Assembly: GCA_022749655.1 (NCBI GenBank)
Contig: CP094243.1
Location: 3,596,001 to 3,660,000 of the forward strand
DNA from: Xanthomonas phaseoli pv. phaseoli
GTDB lineage: Bacteria; Pseudomonadota; Gammaproteobacteria; Xanthomonadales; Xanthomonadaceae
Length of the DNA: 64,000 nucleotides
Direction: 5' to 3'
This document shows positions 28,963 through 42,489 of this stretch, one piece after another. Below the pieces are notes generated by a model. It searched no databases. It had not been told where the DNA came from and saw nothing but the letters and a program-made list of their open reading frames with translations. The position numbers and the translations under genes are program-made. Position 1 is the first letter of the stretch. Each line of letters starts with the position of its first letter.

Positions 28963-29528
28963 ATGAGAAGGCGTTGGTTGCTGCTTCCGGTGCTGGCCAT
29001 CGTGCTGCTGACCGGATACGTCGTTGGGGGCCATATCTGGCCATCCGCGGCATCAGCCAGGCAGTGGCCAACCGCGATGCCGGACAGCTGGAGCGACATG
29101 TGGATTTCCCGAGTCTGCGCGTCAACCTCAAGGCGCAACTGGACGACTACCTGGTGCGCCAGGCCGGGAACGGCCTGCAATCGAGCCTGCTCGGCGGGCT
29201 CGCCTTGCAGCTCGCCAGCGGCATCGGCGGTGCGGGAGTGGATACCCTGGTCACGCCAATTGGGATCGGCGCGCTGCTGCAAGGCCACAGCGTCTGGAAC
29301 CGCGTCACCGGCGACACCGTCAGCGCCGACACCTATGCCGCGCCAGCGCCCGCGCGGCCGCTGCAAGGCGCAGAACAACGCTTCGAGTCCACTCACCGCT
29401 TTACCGCAACTACGCATACCGCCACTGGCGCGCCGGTGGTGTTCGTGTTGACCCGGAAAGGCCTGCGATGGCGGCTGACCGATATCCGCCTGCCGTTGGC
29501 TAACGCGCAAGCTGGCCAGGGACGCTAG
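28963..29528 (+). CDS. DUF2939 family membrane-anchored protein (reading frame broken)
   Basis: The first residues form a membrane anchor or uncleaved signal (MRRRWLLLPVLAIVLLTGYV). One base is missing near 29025; adding it joins TGYVV to WGPYLAIRGISQAVANRD, then LERHVDFPSLRVNLKAQLDD, the hallmark of DUF2939. The rest continues to VFVLTRKGLRWRLTDIRLPL and a TAG at 29526-29528, 188 aa. ATG at 28963 is favoured; 28954 is also in frame. Function unknown; probably faces the periplasm. Confidence 0.78.
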
Positions 29529-29972
29529 GCGTTGCGCCACTGCATCTACGGTGGACTGCCGCGTGGTTGATCGATTGAGTGTGTCCAAGCGCTCGAAGGA
29601 CAGCTGCCGAGACAGTGGTTGATGCGCATCGGCTGCGCATATGGCACTAGAGGCAACGATTCGCTGTCAGCGCACTATCGCGTCCAATCCGCTCCGCAGG
29701 TCGCACGATCCATTCGCGATCACGCTTCAGGCAGCAATGCGCCAGTTCGACAAGCGGGCCAATCCCATCGAAGCTTCGCAACGCTGCCCACGCCAATGCA
29801 CGGCAGGCGCTGCAACCACAGCGCGGCCAGGATGCTGCACGTATCCGTCGGCAGCAACCGATGCGACGCCTAGCGATACGCGCGCCTATAGGTGTCCCGT
29901 CATGACGACCATTTGCCGCATCCGCCAGCGCAAACGCCACGCAGCCCGTCTTGGCGTGCGTGGGTGTGTGGT
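29529..29972. other. Intergenic region between convergent genes
   Basis: These 444 bases lie between the DUF2939 gene and the 5'-nucleotidase gene, which converge. No supported gene, terminator or repeat was seen. Confidence 0.45.
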
Positions 29973-30938
29973 TCAGGCAAACGGCGGATCGTTGGCCACG
30001 CCGTGCGGCACATGCCCGGCGGCCACGTGCTGATGCTGGCGCGCACTGTCGATGTTGTGCTGCGAGTCGTCGAAGAAGATGTCCGCACCAAATGCCTGCA
30101 GGAACGGGCCCTTATGACGCCCGCCCAGGAACAGCGCCTCGTCCAGGCGCACGCCCCACTCGCGCAAGGTGCGGATCACCCGCTCATGCGCCGGCGCCGA
30201 GCGTGCGGTGACCAGCGCCGTGCGGATCGGCGAGGCCTGACCCGGCGGAAAGGCCGCCTGCAAGGTGTGCAGCGCCGACAGGAAATTACGGAACGGCCCC
30301 ACCGACAATGGCTCGCGTGCGCGTTCGCGCTCGTGACGTCCGAAGGCTTCCACGCCCTGCTCGCGCGAGATGCGTTCGCTCTCGTCGCCGAAAATCACCG
30401 CATCGCCGTCGAAGGCGATGCGCAGCTGCGTCGACAAACGGCTTTCGTCGTTGTCCACGATTGCCGCCGCTGCCTCGGCGCGTTCGCCCAGCGCGCGCGG
30501 CATGATGGTCGCCGCCGCGATGCCATGACTCAGCGCACGCCGCACCGATTCCGGATTGGCCGAGAGAAACAGATCGGTCCCGAATGGCTTGACGTACGGC
30601 CAGGTCGGCTCGCCCGAGGTGAAGGTGGCACGCACGATGCCCAGGTTGTAATGCTGGATCGAGTTGAAGATGCGCAGACCGGTATCGGCGGAATTGCGTG
30701 ACAGCAGGATGACTTCCACCCGCGGCGCGTCCTCGGGCACATCGTGGTTGAGCGCCAGCAGCTTGCGCACCACCGGGAACGCAACGCCAGGTTGCAGGAT
30801 GTCGTCCTCATGCTCGCGCTGGAACGCCGAATACGCCTCCACTCCATCGGCCTCGAACAGTGCATGGCCTTCTTCGAGATCGAACAGGGCGCGCGAGGTC
30901 ACCGCGACGGTCAATAACCTTGGGGAGTTGTCGGGCAT
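29973..30938 (-). CDS. 5'-nucleotidase (cytosolic NT5C1-like family)
   Basis: The 321-aa protein matches the bacterial 5-nucleotidase family (PF06189), which dephosphorylates nucleoside monophosphates. Visible features are LTVAVTSRALFDLEEGHALF near the N-terminus, VVRKLLALN, VEVILLSRNSADTGLRIFNS, a FDGDAVIFGDESERI segment with acidic residues likely to bind Mg2+ and GADIFFDDSQHNIDSARQ near the end. A GGGATTC array starts 8 bases upstream of its ATG, inside the promoter region. Confidence 0.88.
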   Translation of the reverse strand: MPDNSPRLLTVAVTSRALFDLEEGHALFEADGVEAYSAFQREHEDDILQPGVAFPVVRKLLALNHDVPEDAPRVEVILLSRNSADTGLRIFNSIQHYNLGIVRATFTSGEPTWPYVKPFGTDLFLSANPESVRRALSHGIAAATIMPRALGERAEAAAAIVDNDESRLSTQLRIAFDGDAVIFGDESERISREQGVEAFGRHERERAREPLSVGPFRNFLSALHTLQAAFPPGQASPIRTALVTARSAPAHERVIRTLREWGVRLDEALFLGGRHKGPFLQAFGADIFFDDSQHNIDSARQHQHVAAGHVPHGVANDPPFA

Positions 30939-30946
30939 TGGGGGCC

Positions 30947-30974
30947 GGGATTCGTGATTGGGGATTCGGGATTG
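30947..30974. repeat. GGGATTC-type heptamer array, four units
   Basis: Units read GGGATTC, GTGATTG, GGGATTC, GGGATTG. The array starts 8 bases upstream of the 5'-nucleotidase ATG, where it would lie in the leader RNA or core promoter. Confidence 0.8.
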
Positions 30975-31116
30975 TTTGGAGCAGCGATCGAGAAGGTGAG
31001 ATCAGGCGTTGAATGACGTGCGCTGCATCGTAGCGGGTCGGCACGCTCATAGGCGGGTGGCAAGACATGCCGTTGACGTTACCAATACCCGATCCACACT
31101 GCCCAATCCCCGCCCC

Positions 31117-31893
31117 TCACACCGCAAACTGCTCGCTGAAGATGCGCTCTTCCAGATTGTGTTCGGGATCGAACAACAGCGTGACCTGGCGCTGCGTGGA
31201 TTCGCGGATGGTTACTTCGACCACGTCGCGGATTTCGTGCGAGTCGGCGGTGACGCTGACCGGGCGCTTGTAGGGGTCGAGCACGCGGAAGCGCACCTCG
31301 GTATCTGCCTTGAGAATGGCGCCGCGCCAGCGCCGCGGGCGATACGGCGCGATCGGCGTCAGCGCCAGCGTATGCGAGCCAAGCGGCAGGATCGGCCCGT
31401 GCGCGGAATAGTTGTACGCCGTGCTGCCGGCCGGCGTGGCCACCATCACGCCATCGCCGATCAGCTCGGCGATGCGGGTCTGGCCGTTGAGATCCACGCT
31501 CAGATGCGCGGCCTGCCGGGTCTGCCGCAGCAGCGAGACCTCGTTGTAGGCCAGCGAGCCGGCACTGGCACCGGATTCGGTCTGCACCTGCATCTCCAGC
31601 GGCCGCAGATACGCCGGTTCGGCGCGCTGCAGGCGCTCGAGCAGGTCGTCCTCGTTGTCGCGGTACTGGTTCATCAAAAAGCCGACCGAGCCCAGCTTCA
31701 TGCCGAACACCGGCTTGTCGGAGGCGCCATGGCGGTGCAGCGTCTGCAGCATGAACCCGTCGCCGCCCAGCGCACAGACGATGTCGGCGCTGTCCAGGGC
31801 ATGGTCGCCATAGCGCTGCGTAAGGCGCGCGCGCGCGGCCACCGCCGGCTCGGCGGGGCTGGCAAGAAAAGCGATGCGAGGTGATGCGGTCAT
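31117..31893 (-). CDS. nadK: NAD kinase
   Basis: NAD kinase makes NADP+ from NAD+ and ATP and is normally essential. The 258-aa protein has the catalytic GGDG motif at 43-46 ([14 protein letters not shown]), [10 protein letters not shown] and the [19 protein letters not shown] signature. The short N-terminus is usual for Xanthomonas homologues. It lies next to the 5'-nucleotidase gene in the same orientation, 178 bases apart, so separate promoters are likely. Confidence 0.96.
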   Translation of the reverse strand: MTASPRIAFLASPAEPAVAARARLTQRYGDHALDSADIVCALGGDGFMLQTLHRHGASDKPVFGMKLGSVGFLMNQYRDNEDDLLERLQRAEPAYLRPLEMQVQTESGASAGSLAYNEVSLLRQTRQAAHLSVDLNGQTRIAELIGDGVMVATPAGSTAYNYSAHGPILPLGSHTLALTPIAPYRPRRWRGAILKADTEVRFRVLDPYKRPVSVTADSHEIRDVVEVTIRESTQRQVTLLFDPEHNLEERIFSEQFAV

Positions 31894-32112
31894 GGTTGAC
31901 TCCAGAACATGCGAATCAGCATACCGCAGCCCTGTGCCGGGCTTGTTGTGGGTGCGTTGCGATCATGCCCGCCGGCTCTCCGCGTGCACGGCAGCGGTCG
32001 CGTCGTCGCGAGCACGCGCTGCTGAGCCTGTACGCATGGCACCTTGGCAACTGCCTGCGCTGGCGCCTAGGCGAGCCAAGCCGGCGCGCCGTCGGACGCA
32101 AACGGCGCGAAC

Positions 32113-36089
<3,977 letters not shown>

Positions 36090-36211
36090 TCATCACGACG
36101 GCGGCATCAATGGCGCATCGGACCAATCCTCAAAAGATGAAGCGCGCCCAGTCTAACCCGCTGCGCTGGCAGCGACACCCGCGCAACAGGCCCGGCGCAT
36201 GCAGCCGGCGC

Positions 36212-36718
36212 TCAACCCAGCCCGAACGCCGGGGCGTAAGAGACATCGGCCAGCGGCAGCAGCCGGTCGCCGAAGGCCAGGGCTTGCAATTCCGATGCAG
36301 GCACTCCGGGCAACACCAGGCCAGGTTCGATCGCAAAGCCCAAGCGGCGAAAAAACGCCGGCTCGCCCAGCGCCAGGCAGCCTGCGGCGCCGCGCTCGCG
36401 CAACGTGGCAAGCGCGGCCTGCACCAGCCGCGTCCCCAGTCCTTGCCGTTGATGGCCAGGCCCCACGGCCAGCGGGCCAAGCGCGAACCAGCCGGGCGAA
36501 TCGTCCGACAACGCCACCGGCGAGACGGCCAGATGCCCGACCACGTAGCCGTCGTGGTCGGCGACCAACGACAACGCCAGGGCGCCGTCCTGGCGCAAAC
36601 CGGCAATCACCTGGTGCTCGTCATGCCGGCTGTGTTCGGCGCGCATGAAGGCCACCATGGTCAGCAGTTCGATGGCAGCGGCGTCGCCTTCGGTGGCTTC
36701 GCGGATCAACACGTTCAT
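36212..36718 (-). CDS. GNAT family N-acetyltransferase
   Basis: A 168-aa acetyltransferase with the GNAT acetyl-CoA site at FALGPLAVGPGHQRQGLGTR (about residues 78-97). The start MNVLIREATEGDAAAIELLT is typical, and GEPAFFRRLGF lies in the C-terminal part, as in the YhbS-like subgroup. The substrate cannot be inferred. It is the last of three closely spaced minus-strand genes (MOSC, hydrolase, GNAT). Confidence 0.88.
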   Translation of the reverse strand: MNVLIREATEGDAAAIELLTMVAFMRAEHSRHDEHQVIAGLRQDGALALSLVADHDGYVVGHLAVSPVALSDDSPGWFALGPLAVGPGHQRQGLGTRLVQAALATLRERGAAGCLALGEPAFFRRLGFAIEPGLVLPGVPASELQALAFGDRLLPLADVSYAPAFGLG

Positions 36719-36758
36719 CGCTGGCACCGCGCGCCGCCATCGCTGGGAACCGCGCGCA

Positions 36759-37286
36759 TCACAGGCTCTGCAACAACTCTGCGAACGCGCGTGCCGACGC
36801 GTCGACGTGCGAGGCCAGGCGATGGTCGTCGTCGACCAGCAGCAGGCGCGCACGCCTTGCCTGCGCCCAGGCGATCACGTCGGCGGCCGGAATCAGCTCG
36901 TCGCGCCAGGCATGCACGATCGAGATCGGCACCGGTGCGGCGTCCAGTACCGGCATTGGGCCCATCTTGGTCGGCGGCACCATCAAAAACAGGCCGCGCG
37001 TGGGCACCTGCAACGACACCATCCCGGCGATATACGAGCCCAGGCTGGAACCGACCAGCACCACCGGCCCCTTCTCGGCCGCCGCCCGCGCAATGTCCAG
37101 CAGGCGCTGCAGCCGGCCTCGCACGTCGCCCAGCGTACTCACCTCGCGGCGTGCATCCAGGTCGGTGTAATCGGGGCGCTCATGGGTCCAGCCCAACTGC
37201 TCGGCCACGTTGGCCAGCGCGGTCACCTTCAAGGCGTCCGGGCCACTTTCGAAGCCGTGCGAAAGGATGCAATGGCCGCGACTCAT
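36759..37286 (-). CDS. Small alpha/beta-hydrolase (YcfP/UPF0227-like)
   Basis: The 175-aa protein starts [20 protein letters not shown], with the oxyanion-hole HGF motif. The nucleophile elbow is [10 protein letters not shown] (about 80-89). A possible acid and histidine lie in the C-terminal [10 protein letters not shown] and DDDHRLASH segments. It belongs to the short alpha/beta-hydrolase group of predicted esterases. The ATG overlaps the repaired MOSC stop (ATGA). Confidence 0.85.
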   Translation of the reverse strand: MSRGHCILSHGFESGPDALKVTALANVAEQLGWTHERPDYTDLDARREVSTLGDVRGRLQRLLDIARAAAEKGPVVLVGSSLGSYIAGMVSLQVPTRGLFLMVPPTKMGPMPVLDAAPVPISIVHAWRDELIPAADVIAWAQARRARLLLVDDDHRLASHVDASARAFAELLQSL

Positions 37287-37773
37287 AGCGCCTGCACCGT
37301 GTCGCCGATGCGCAGCACGCCGCCGCGCAAGACGCGTGCGCACAGCCCACCGTGGCCGCGCATGGCGTTGTAGCCGCCCGCACCCAGGGCATCTTCCATG
37401 CGCGAACATGGGTCGCACGGGTCGGTGCCTTCAATTCAATGTCACCGATTCGGAATCGCCGCCCTTTCAGCGTGATCAACGCAATGCCGGACACCACCAG
37501 GTTGCGCCGCAGCGTCGCCGGGGCGATGGTGGCGTGTCCTGACAGCGCCGCGATCACCGGTAAATGCTCGGCCTGGATCAGGGTCACGCCGCGCTTGCCG
37601 CTGCCACCCTTGTAGCGGTCTCCCACAAGGCCCATACCGGTGCTGACCTGCGCCACGTCCACCTCCAGCATCGCCACATCACGCGCCGGACGCACGCCGA
37701 TCCAGGTCACCTGACCGGTCTGTGGCAGCGTCGCCATCAATTTGCCCAGGGGGCTGTCGGGATTCAAAGGCAT
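37283..37773 (-). CDS. MOSC domain protein (reading frame broken)
   Basis: MOSC domains are predicted sulfur carriers related to molybdenum cofactor sulfurase. The protein has [53 protein letters not shown] and [13 protein letters not shown]. One base is missing near 37427-37429. Repair joins GDIELKG to [20 protein letters not shown], containing the conserved MOSC cysteines, and gives 163 aa ending RIGDTVQAL. As read, the C-terminus is nonsense. The ATG at 37773 is only 23 bases from the divergent AmpD-like gene. Confidence 0.85.
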
Positions 37774-37796
37774 CGGGCAATGCTAGCATCCGCTCC

Positions 37797-38372
37797 ATGT
37801 CCGATGCCGTCTTGCCGTCGCCGCCAATCACCTACGCGCCGCTGTGCTACGAATCGCGGTTGGCCAAGCGCGCGCTCACCCAGATCGACATGGTGGTCAT
37901 CCATTGCACCGAATTGCCGGACATGGCGATGGCACGCGAATACGGCGAACGCGTGCTTTATGACAGCGGCACCGGCAACAGCGGACATTACTACCTCGAT
38001 CGCAACGGCAGCATCCAGCAATACGTCGCGCTGGAGCGCGTCGCGCATCATGTGCGCGGCCACAACCCGCATACGCTGGGCATCGAACTGGTCAACCGCG
38101 GCCGTTATCCGCACTGGCTGGATTCGCGGTATCAGCAGATGACCGAACCGTATCCCGAAGCCCAGATCGCCGCGCTGATCACCTTGTTGCAATGGCTGCA
38201 GCAGCAGCTGCCTTCGGTGCGGCGCATCGCCGGCCATCAGGCGCTGGATACCACCCAGGAAGCTGCCAGCGACGACCCGGCCCGCAAAATCCGGCGCAAG
38301 CTCGATCCCGGCCCACTGTTCCCGTGGCCGCGCATCGAAGCGGCAGTCAGCTGGTCGCACGCGCCGCGTTAG
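37797..38372 (+). CDS. N-acetylmuramoyl-L-alanine amidase, AmpD-like
   Basis: A 191-aa amidase_2 family zinc enzyme, which removes peptides from muropeptides in cell-wall recycling. Zinc-binding features are VVIHCTELPD (first His), VRGHNPHTLGIELVNRG and IAGHQALDTT near RKLDPGPLFPW. There is no signal peptide, which fits a cytosolic recycling role. ATG at 37797 (MSDAVLPSPPITYAPLCY) is chosen; the frame is open further upstream only across the divergent MOSC start. Confidence 0.9.
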   Translation: MSDAVLPSPPITYAPLCYESRLAKRALTQIDMVVIHCTELPDMAMAREYGERVLYDSGTGNSGHYYLDRNGSIQQYVALERVAHHVRGHNPHTLGIELVNRGRYPHWLDSRYQQMTEPYPEAQIAALITLLQWLQQQLPSVRRIAGHQALDTTQEAASDDPARKIRRKLDPGPLFPWPRIEAAVSWSHAPR

Positions 38373-38785
38373 AAGGCGTTTTTAGAAACCGGGCCACGCA
38401 CCCCTCGCGGCAGGTGCTTGCCGGATCGGCATCCACTCGGCAAACCGCGCGTGCGGCCGCGCGCAGCCTGGATCTGCAGTCCTAGATCTGGCATGCCGAT
38501 TTCAGCGTTGCGGTCTTGGCGCAGAACATCGGCAGGCAAACACTCCGGCTCATGCACCTTAGTTACAGCCAGTGACGAGGCACCGCGTTACGTCGGTCAT
38601 GCCCGGTCATGCCCGGTCGCGCCCGACAGCGCAGACAGCAGCGACACGCGATTCAACCTGCGTGCCCGCCGCGCCCTCGAAAGACAGCGACGCCCGGACA
38701 ACACGCACGTGACAGCTCTCGGATGCTTGGGTGACCCATCGCAAACACCTCATCCTTCGCACACCGTCCGCCCATTGCCGCGCGC
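38373..38785. other. Intergenic region with a short 10-base repeat
   Basis: These 413 bases lie between convergent genes. Positions 38594-38623 contain CGGTCATGCC twice, then CGGTCGCGCC. Nothing else could be supported; no terminator hairpin with a T-run is present. Confidence 0.45.
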
Positions 38786-39739
38786 TCAACGCTCGGTTGC
38801 ACGGTAGGTCTTCTCGCCGGCATTCACTGCCACGTCCAAGCGGTTTTCAGGCGGCGCGATGGGGCAGACCACATGGGGCGTCAGTGCGCATGGCGGGTTT
38901 TCGGCCAGGTTGAAATCCAGGACCACCTGACCATCGCGGGGCGCTGCGGCAAACAGATAACGCGCGCCGCCATAGCTTTCCTTGCCGCTGGTGCGGTCGG
39001 CGAACAGGAAGAACAGGCCCTGGCCATCCTCCTGCAGCAGCGGCCGCAAGCGGTAGTGGTGGCCGTTGCGCGAAAACACGGCTTCTCCCGGCACCTCCAC
39101 GGTGAGCGGCGTACCGATCGAGGTCAGCAAGGTGGTCGTGCGCGGCGTGGGATAGGGTTGCCACTGCGCCTGGATGCGCCACTGCGGATCGGTGGGGAAA
39201 TATTCCAGCCCGTCGAACTGCGTCAGCGCCGGCGCTGCCGGGTCGCGGAAGCGCCAGCCGTACAAGGCGCCGGTTTGCACCAGGTAGAACTGCCGGCCGC
39301 CCACGTCCAGCCGGTCGCCGCGCTGCCCGGCCTGCTCTGGTTGCAGACGTACGTCGCCGATGCGCTGTCCGTTGAACGTCACCGCGGCGGAGCCATCTGC
39401 GCGAAAGCGTATTTGTCCCGCAGCATCCAGCGTCAGTTGCCCCAGCTGCGCAGGGCCGGCAGGCAGGACGATATCGCTGTGCGGGTCGCTGCCCACACGG
39501 TACTGGCCGGCGCGCACGCGCCCCGAACCGGTATAGCTCAGCCACCCATCGGGCGCACGCAGCTGCCTCAACCGCTCCGCACGCGCCTGTTCCAGCGCGA
39601 CCTCGTACGCATCGTGCTGCGCCGCATTTCGATGAGCGGCAACAGGCGTATCGCTGACATCGGCGGAGGATTCCGCCGAACAGGCAGCCAGCGTCCACAC
39701 CGCGACGCACAGCGCGCCAACCCGTAACTGCAACCGCAT
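38786..39739 (-). CDS. DUF1684 lipoprotein
   Basis: A 317-aa protein with a lipoprotein signal (VAVWTLAACS, lipobox LAAC, Cys at 20). The mature part is DUF1684: WLSYTGSGRVRAG, DPQWRIQAQWQPY, GKESYGGARYLF and a conserved C-terminal FNLAENPPCALTPHVVCPIA, then PPENRLDVAVNAGEKTY. The family occurs in both periplasmic and cytosolic forms and has no settled function. It lies 88 bases after the rhodanese gene and probably shares its operon. Confidence 0.88.
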   Translation of the reverse strand: MRLQLRVGALCVAVWTLAACSAESSADVSDTPVAAHRNAAQHDAYEVALEQARAERLRQLRAPDGWLSYTGSGRVRAGQYRVGSDPHSDIVLPAGPAQLGQLTLDAAGQIRFRADGSAAVTFNGQRIGDVRLQPEQAGQRGDRLDVGGRQFYLVQTGALYGWRFRDPAAPALTQFDGLEYFPTDPQWRIQAQWQPYPTPRTTTLLTSIGTPLTVEVPGEAVFSRNGHHYRLRPLLQEDGQGLFFLFADRTSGKESYGGARYLFAAAPRDGQVVLDFNLAENPPCALTPHVVCPIAPPENRLDVAVNAGEKTYRATER

Positions 39740-39827
39740 GGCTCACCCAGCACTGCAAGAAACTGCGCTCCGCGCAGCGAACCTGCGTCCCCACAGGTCA
39801 CCGTTCCTGCCGCCATTGTGCCTGCAA

Positions 39828-40699
39828 TCAGGCGCCGGTCGCGACCGGACGCGAGGCGTCTTGCAGCCAACCGCTCCAGGAACCGGCGTAGACGCGCGCT
39901 CCTGATAACCCGGCCACTTCAATGCCAGCAACAGATGGCATGCCGTCACGCCGGATCCGCACATCACCACCGCCTGCTCGGGCCGGTACGCACCCAGCAA
40001 TGCGGACAACTCGGCGCGCAGTTCGGCAGCTGGCTTGAAGCGGCCATCACGCAGGTTCAGCCCCAGCGGGCGACTCACCGCTCCGGGCACGTGCCCGGCC
40101 ACCGGGTCGATCGGCTCGACTTCGCCACGGAAACGCTCGCCTGCGCGCGCGTCCAGCAACCAGCCCGGCGCCTGCTGCAGGCGCTGCACGATCTGCTCGG
40201 CATCCACCACCGCTGTGGCGTCGAAATGGCCGGGATACGCGGCGCCGCTGCGCAAGGCAGGTGATTCGGTGCTTTCCGCAAAGCCAGCCGCCCGCCACGC
40301 GGCCAGTCCGCCGTCCAGCACCGCCACCCGGCGATGGCCCATCAGCCGCAACATCCACCACGCGCGTGCGGCCGCCATGCTGCCATCGGCCGCGTCGTAG
40401 ACAACGACCTGGCTCTGCGGATCGATGCCCCATTCGCCGAGGCGCCCTGCAAAGGCCTGGCTATGCGGCAACGGGTGCCGCCCCTGCGCCGGCCGCGACA
40501 GATCTGCAAGGTCGTGGTCAAGATCGGCATAGTGCGCGCCGGGCAAATGGCCCTGCGCGTACGCCTTGCGCGCTGCGTGCGGGTCTGGCGCGGTCGGTGG
40601 CGCGGCACGCGCATCCAGCAGACGCAGCTGTGGATGCTGCAACGCGGCCGAAAGCGTGGCGGCATCGACCAACGTGGTCCAGTTCGGATCGGCACTCAT
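39828..40699 (-). CDS. Thiosulfate/3-mercaptopyruvate sulfurtransferase, two rhodanese domains (reading frame broken)
   Basis: The protein transfers sulfane sulfur from thiosulfate or mercaptopyruvate to thiophiles. Domain one starts WTTLVDAATLSAALQHPQLR. Domain two has the active-site loop VVMCGSGVTACHLLLAL, whose Cys-Gly-Ser-Gly start resembles mercaptopyruvate sulfurtransferases. One base is missing near 39918-39920. Repair joins LLLAL to EVAGLSGARVYAGSWSGWLQ and a TGA at 39828, 290 aa. As read the frame continues to 39743 with nonsense. Its ATG overlaps the Nudix stop (ATGA). Confidence 0.85.
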
Positions 40700-41515
40700 G
40701 CAACCTGCTCCAGGCGACGACGAAGATTGAGAAGAATGGCGGCGGTGGCGCCCCAGATGCGGTGGGCAGGCCAGTCGTATTCGAGCACGCGCCGCGGGCG
40801 TCCGCGGAACTCCAGTTCCACACTGCGCAGATTGTCCGGGTCCATCAGATAGGCCAGCGGCACTTCGAAGACATCGGCCACTTCATCCGGCTGCGGCACC
40901 GCCACGAACGCCGGGTCGATGACCGCCACCACCGGCGTCACCCGAAATCCGCTCACCGTCACAAACGGATCCAGATACCCGATCGCATGCACATGCTGCG
41001 CGCCCAGCGCGATTTCTTCGCAACTCGCGCAGCGCCGCAGCGGCAGCATCGGCATCGGACGGCTCCATTCGCCCGCCGGGGAAGCTGACCTGCCCGGCGT
41101 GATGGCGCAGGCTGTCGGTGCGCCGCGTCAGCAACACCGTCGTGCCCTGTTCGCGCGGCACCAGCCCACACAGCACCGCCGCTTCGGCAGACGCGTCGCC
41201 GTCGGTCAGGTCGATCAGCTCGGCATGGTTCCAACCCGGCCCGGCTGGCGCTGTATCCAGCGGATACAGCGCCAGCCTCAGCTGCGCGTATTCGGGCAGA
41301 CGTGCCGTCAGCGCGCGTGCGGGCAGCACCGTGTGCAGATAGTCCTGGCGTTCGGCGTCGCTCATGCTCATCCAGCGTGCAATCTCATCCAGGCTGCGCA
41401 AGCAGCCGACGCAGTGCGACTGCGCGTCCAGCGAACATACACCGATACACGGACTGGGCAGAGGGCCGGCAGCCAAACCGGGATCCGCGTCGGATCCGAC
41501 ATCGTTGCCGCTCAT
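40696..41515 (-). CDS. DUF1289 domain fused to a Nudix CoA-pyrophosphatase-like domain (reading frame broken)
   Basis: Residues ~15-60 are a DUF1289 cysteine motif (PCIGVCSLDAQSHCVGCLRS). The rest is a Nudix hydrolase of the NudL/CoA-pyrophosphatase kind: HHAGQVSFPGGRMEPSDAD, then DPFVTVSGFRVTPVVAVID and VLEYDWPAHRIWGATAAIL. The frame breaks inside the Nudix box near 41020-41026, after ALRE. The second half resumes as CEEIALGAQHVHAIGYLD. Nudix-box spacing suggests two bases are missing, though one extra base would also fit. AGGA stands before ATG 41515; ATG 41539 is an alternative. Confidence 0.8.
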
Positions 41516-41573
41516 CGCTGGGTCCTGCGGCCGCTGCATCGTTGCATCGTTCTCTTCAGACAATCGCCAGACC

Positions 41574-41609
41574 AAAACGACAACGCCGGCCTGGTGGCCG
41601 GCGTTGTCG
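41574..41609 (-). terminator. Rho-independent terminator after the FKBP gene
   Basis: A perfect 14-base stem, CGACAACGCCGGCC (41578-41591) and its complement (41596-41609), has a TGGT loop. Read on the minus strand it is followed by TTTT (complement of 41574-41577). It lies 18 bases past the FKBP stop. Confidence 0.9.
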
Positions 41610-41627
41610 CAGCAACATCACATGCAA

Positions 41628-42326
41628 TTACTTGACGCTGACCAGCTTGATCTCGAACTGCACGGCCACGTTCGGCGGGAACGGGGTACGCGGGTCGGCA
41701 CCGTAGGCCTTTTCCGGCGGCAGGGTCACTTCCCACTTCGAGCCGGCCGGCATCTGCAGCAGCGTGTCGCGCATGGCCTGCATTTCGACTTCGCTGACCT
41801 TGATGGCCGGGATCTGCTGCGCCGGACGTGCCTTCTCGCGGTCGCCGAACGGGAACGGACCGGCCACTTCCAGCTGCACGGTGCTGGCCTGGGTCGGCTT
41901 GGCGCCCTTGCCGGCTTCGATCACGCGGTACTGCACGCCGCTCGGCAGCGTCTGCACGCCGGCGGTGCTCTTGTTCTTGGCCAGGAACGCATCGCTCTTG
42001 GTCTTGTTGGCTGCAGCGGCCTTGTCGTACTCGGCCTTGGCCTGCTGGGCACGGCCCTGCTCGCGCTTCTGGAACGCTTCAACGGCCGGCTTCAGCTGGT
42101 CGGCAGTGATCGCCGGCTGCTTCTTGGCATAGGCGTCCTGCAGACCCTTGACCACCGAGTTGATGTCGAGCTGCTCGCCGCGACCGGTAAGCTCGGCAAG
42201 GTTGTTGCCGTAGTCGTAGCCGAAGTAATAGCTCAACTTGCCCTTCTCGGACGTCGTGTCCTGGGCCAGTGCATTGCCCGTCAGGGCCAGGGCCGCCACA
42301 GCGACCGCGATAGAACGCAACTTCAT
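41628..42326 (-). CDS. FKBP-type periplasmic protein with an atypical active site
   Basis: A 232-aa FkpA/Mip-like protein. A signal peptide ends ALTGNALA (about 1-20). The FKBP_N dimerisation region (LSYYFGYDYGNNLAELTGRG; later coiled KAEYDKAAAANKTK) precedes an FKBP fold starting GVQYRVIEAGKGAKP. The end (PAGSKWEVTLPPEKAYGADP, then PPNVAVQFEIKLVSV) fits the family. The middle does not: the usual YxGxLxDGxxFDSS and the active-site Trp are replaced by LEVAGPFPFGDREKARPAQ. Prolyl isomerase activity may be weak or absent, leaving a chaperone role. ATG at 42326 follows a possible TTG. Confidence 0.85.
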   Translation of the reverse strand: MKLRSIAVAVAALALTGNALAQDTTSEKGKLSYYFGYDYGNNLAELTGRGEQLDINSVVKGLQDAYAKKQPAITADQLKPAVEAFQKREQGRAQQAKAEYDKAAAANKTKSDAFLAKNKSTAGVQTLPSGVQYRVIEAGKGAKPTQASTVQLEVAGPFPFGDREKARPAQQIPAIKVSEVEMQAMRDTLLQMPAGSKWEVTLPPEKAYGADPRTPFPPNVAVQFEIKLVSVK

Positions 42327-42489
42327 CAAACAATTCTCCAGGGTGGTGGCACAGGACGGGTCTGCCGCCTGAGATGACGCGCTAGGATAGCGGCCGCGAT
42401 ACCGAACCGCTACTTATCGCGAAAGCTAGGACCAGCAAGGCTTTTGGAAGTTCCGTGTTTACTATTTTTTTACGTTCGTAAGGGTTCAC

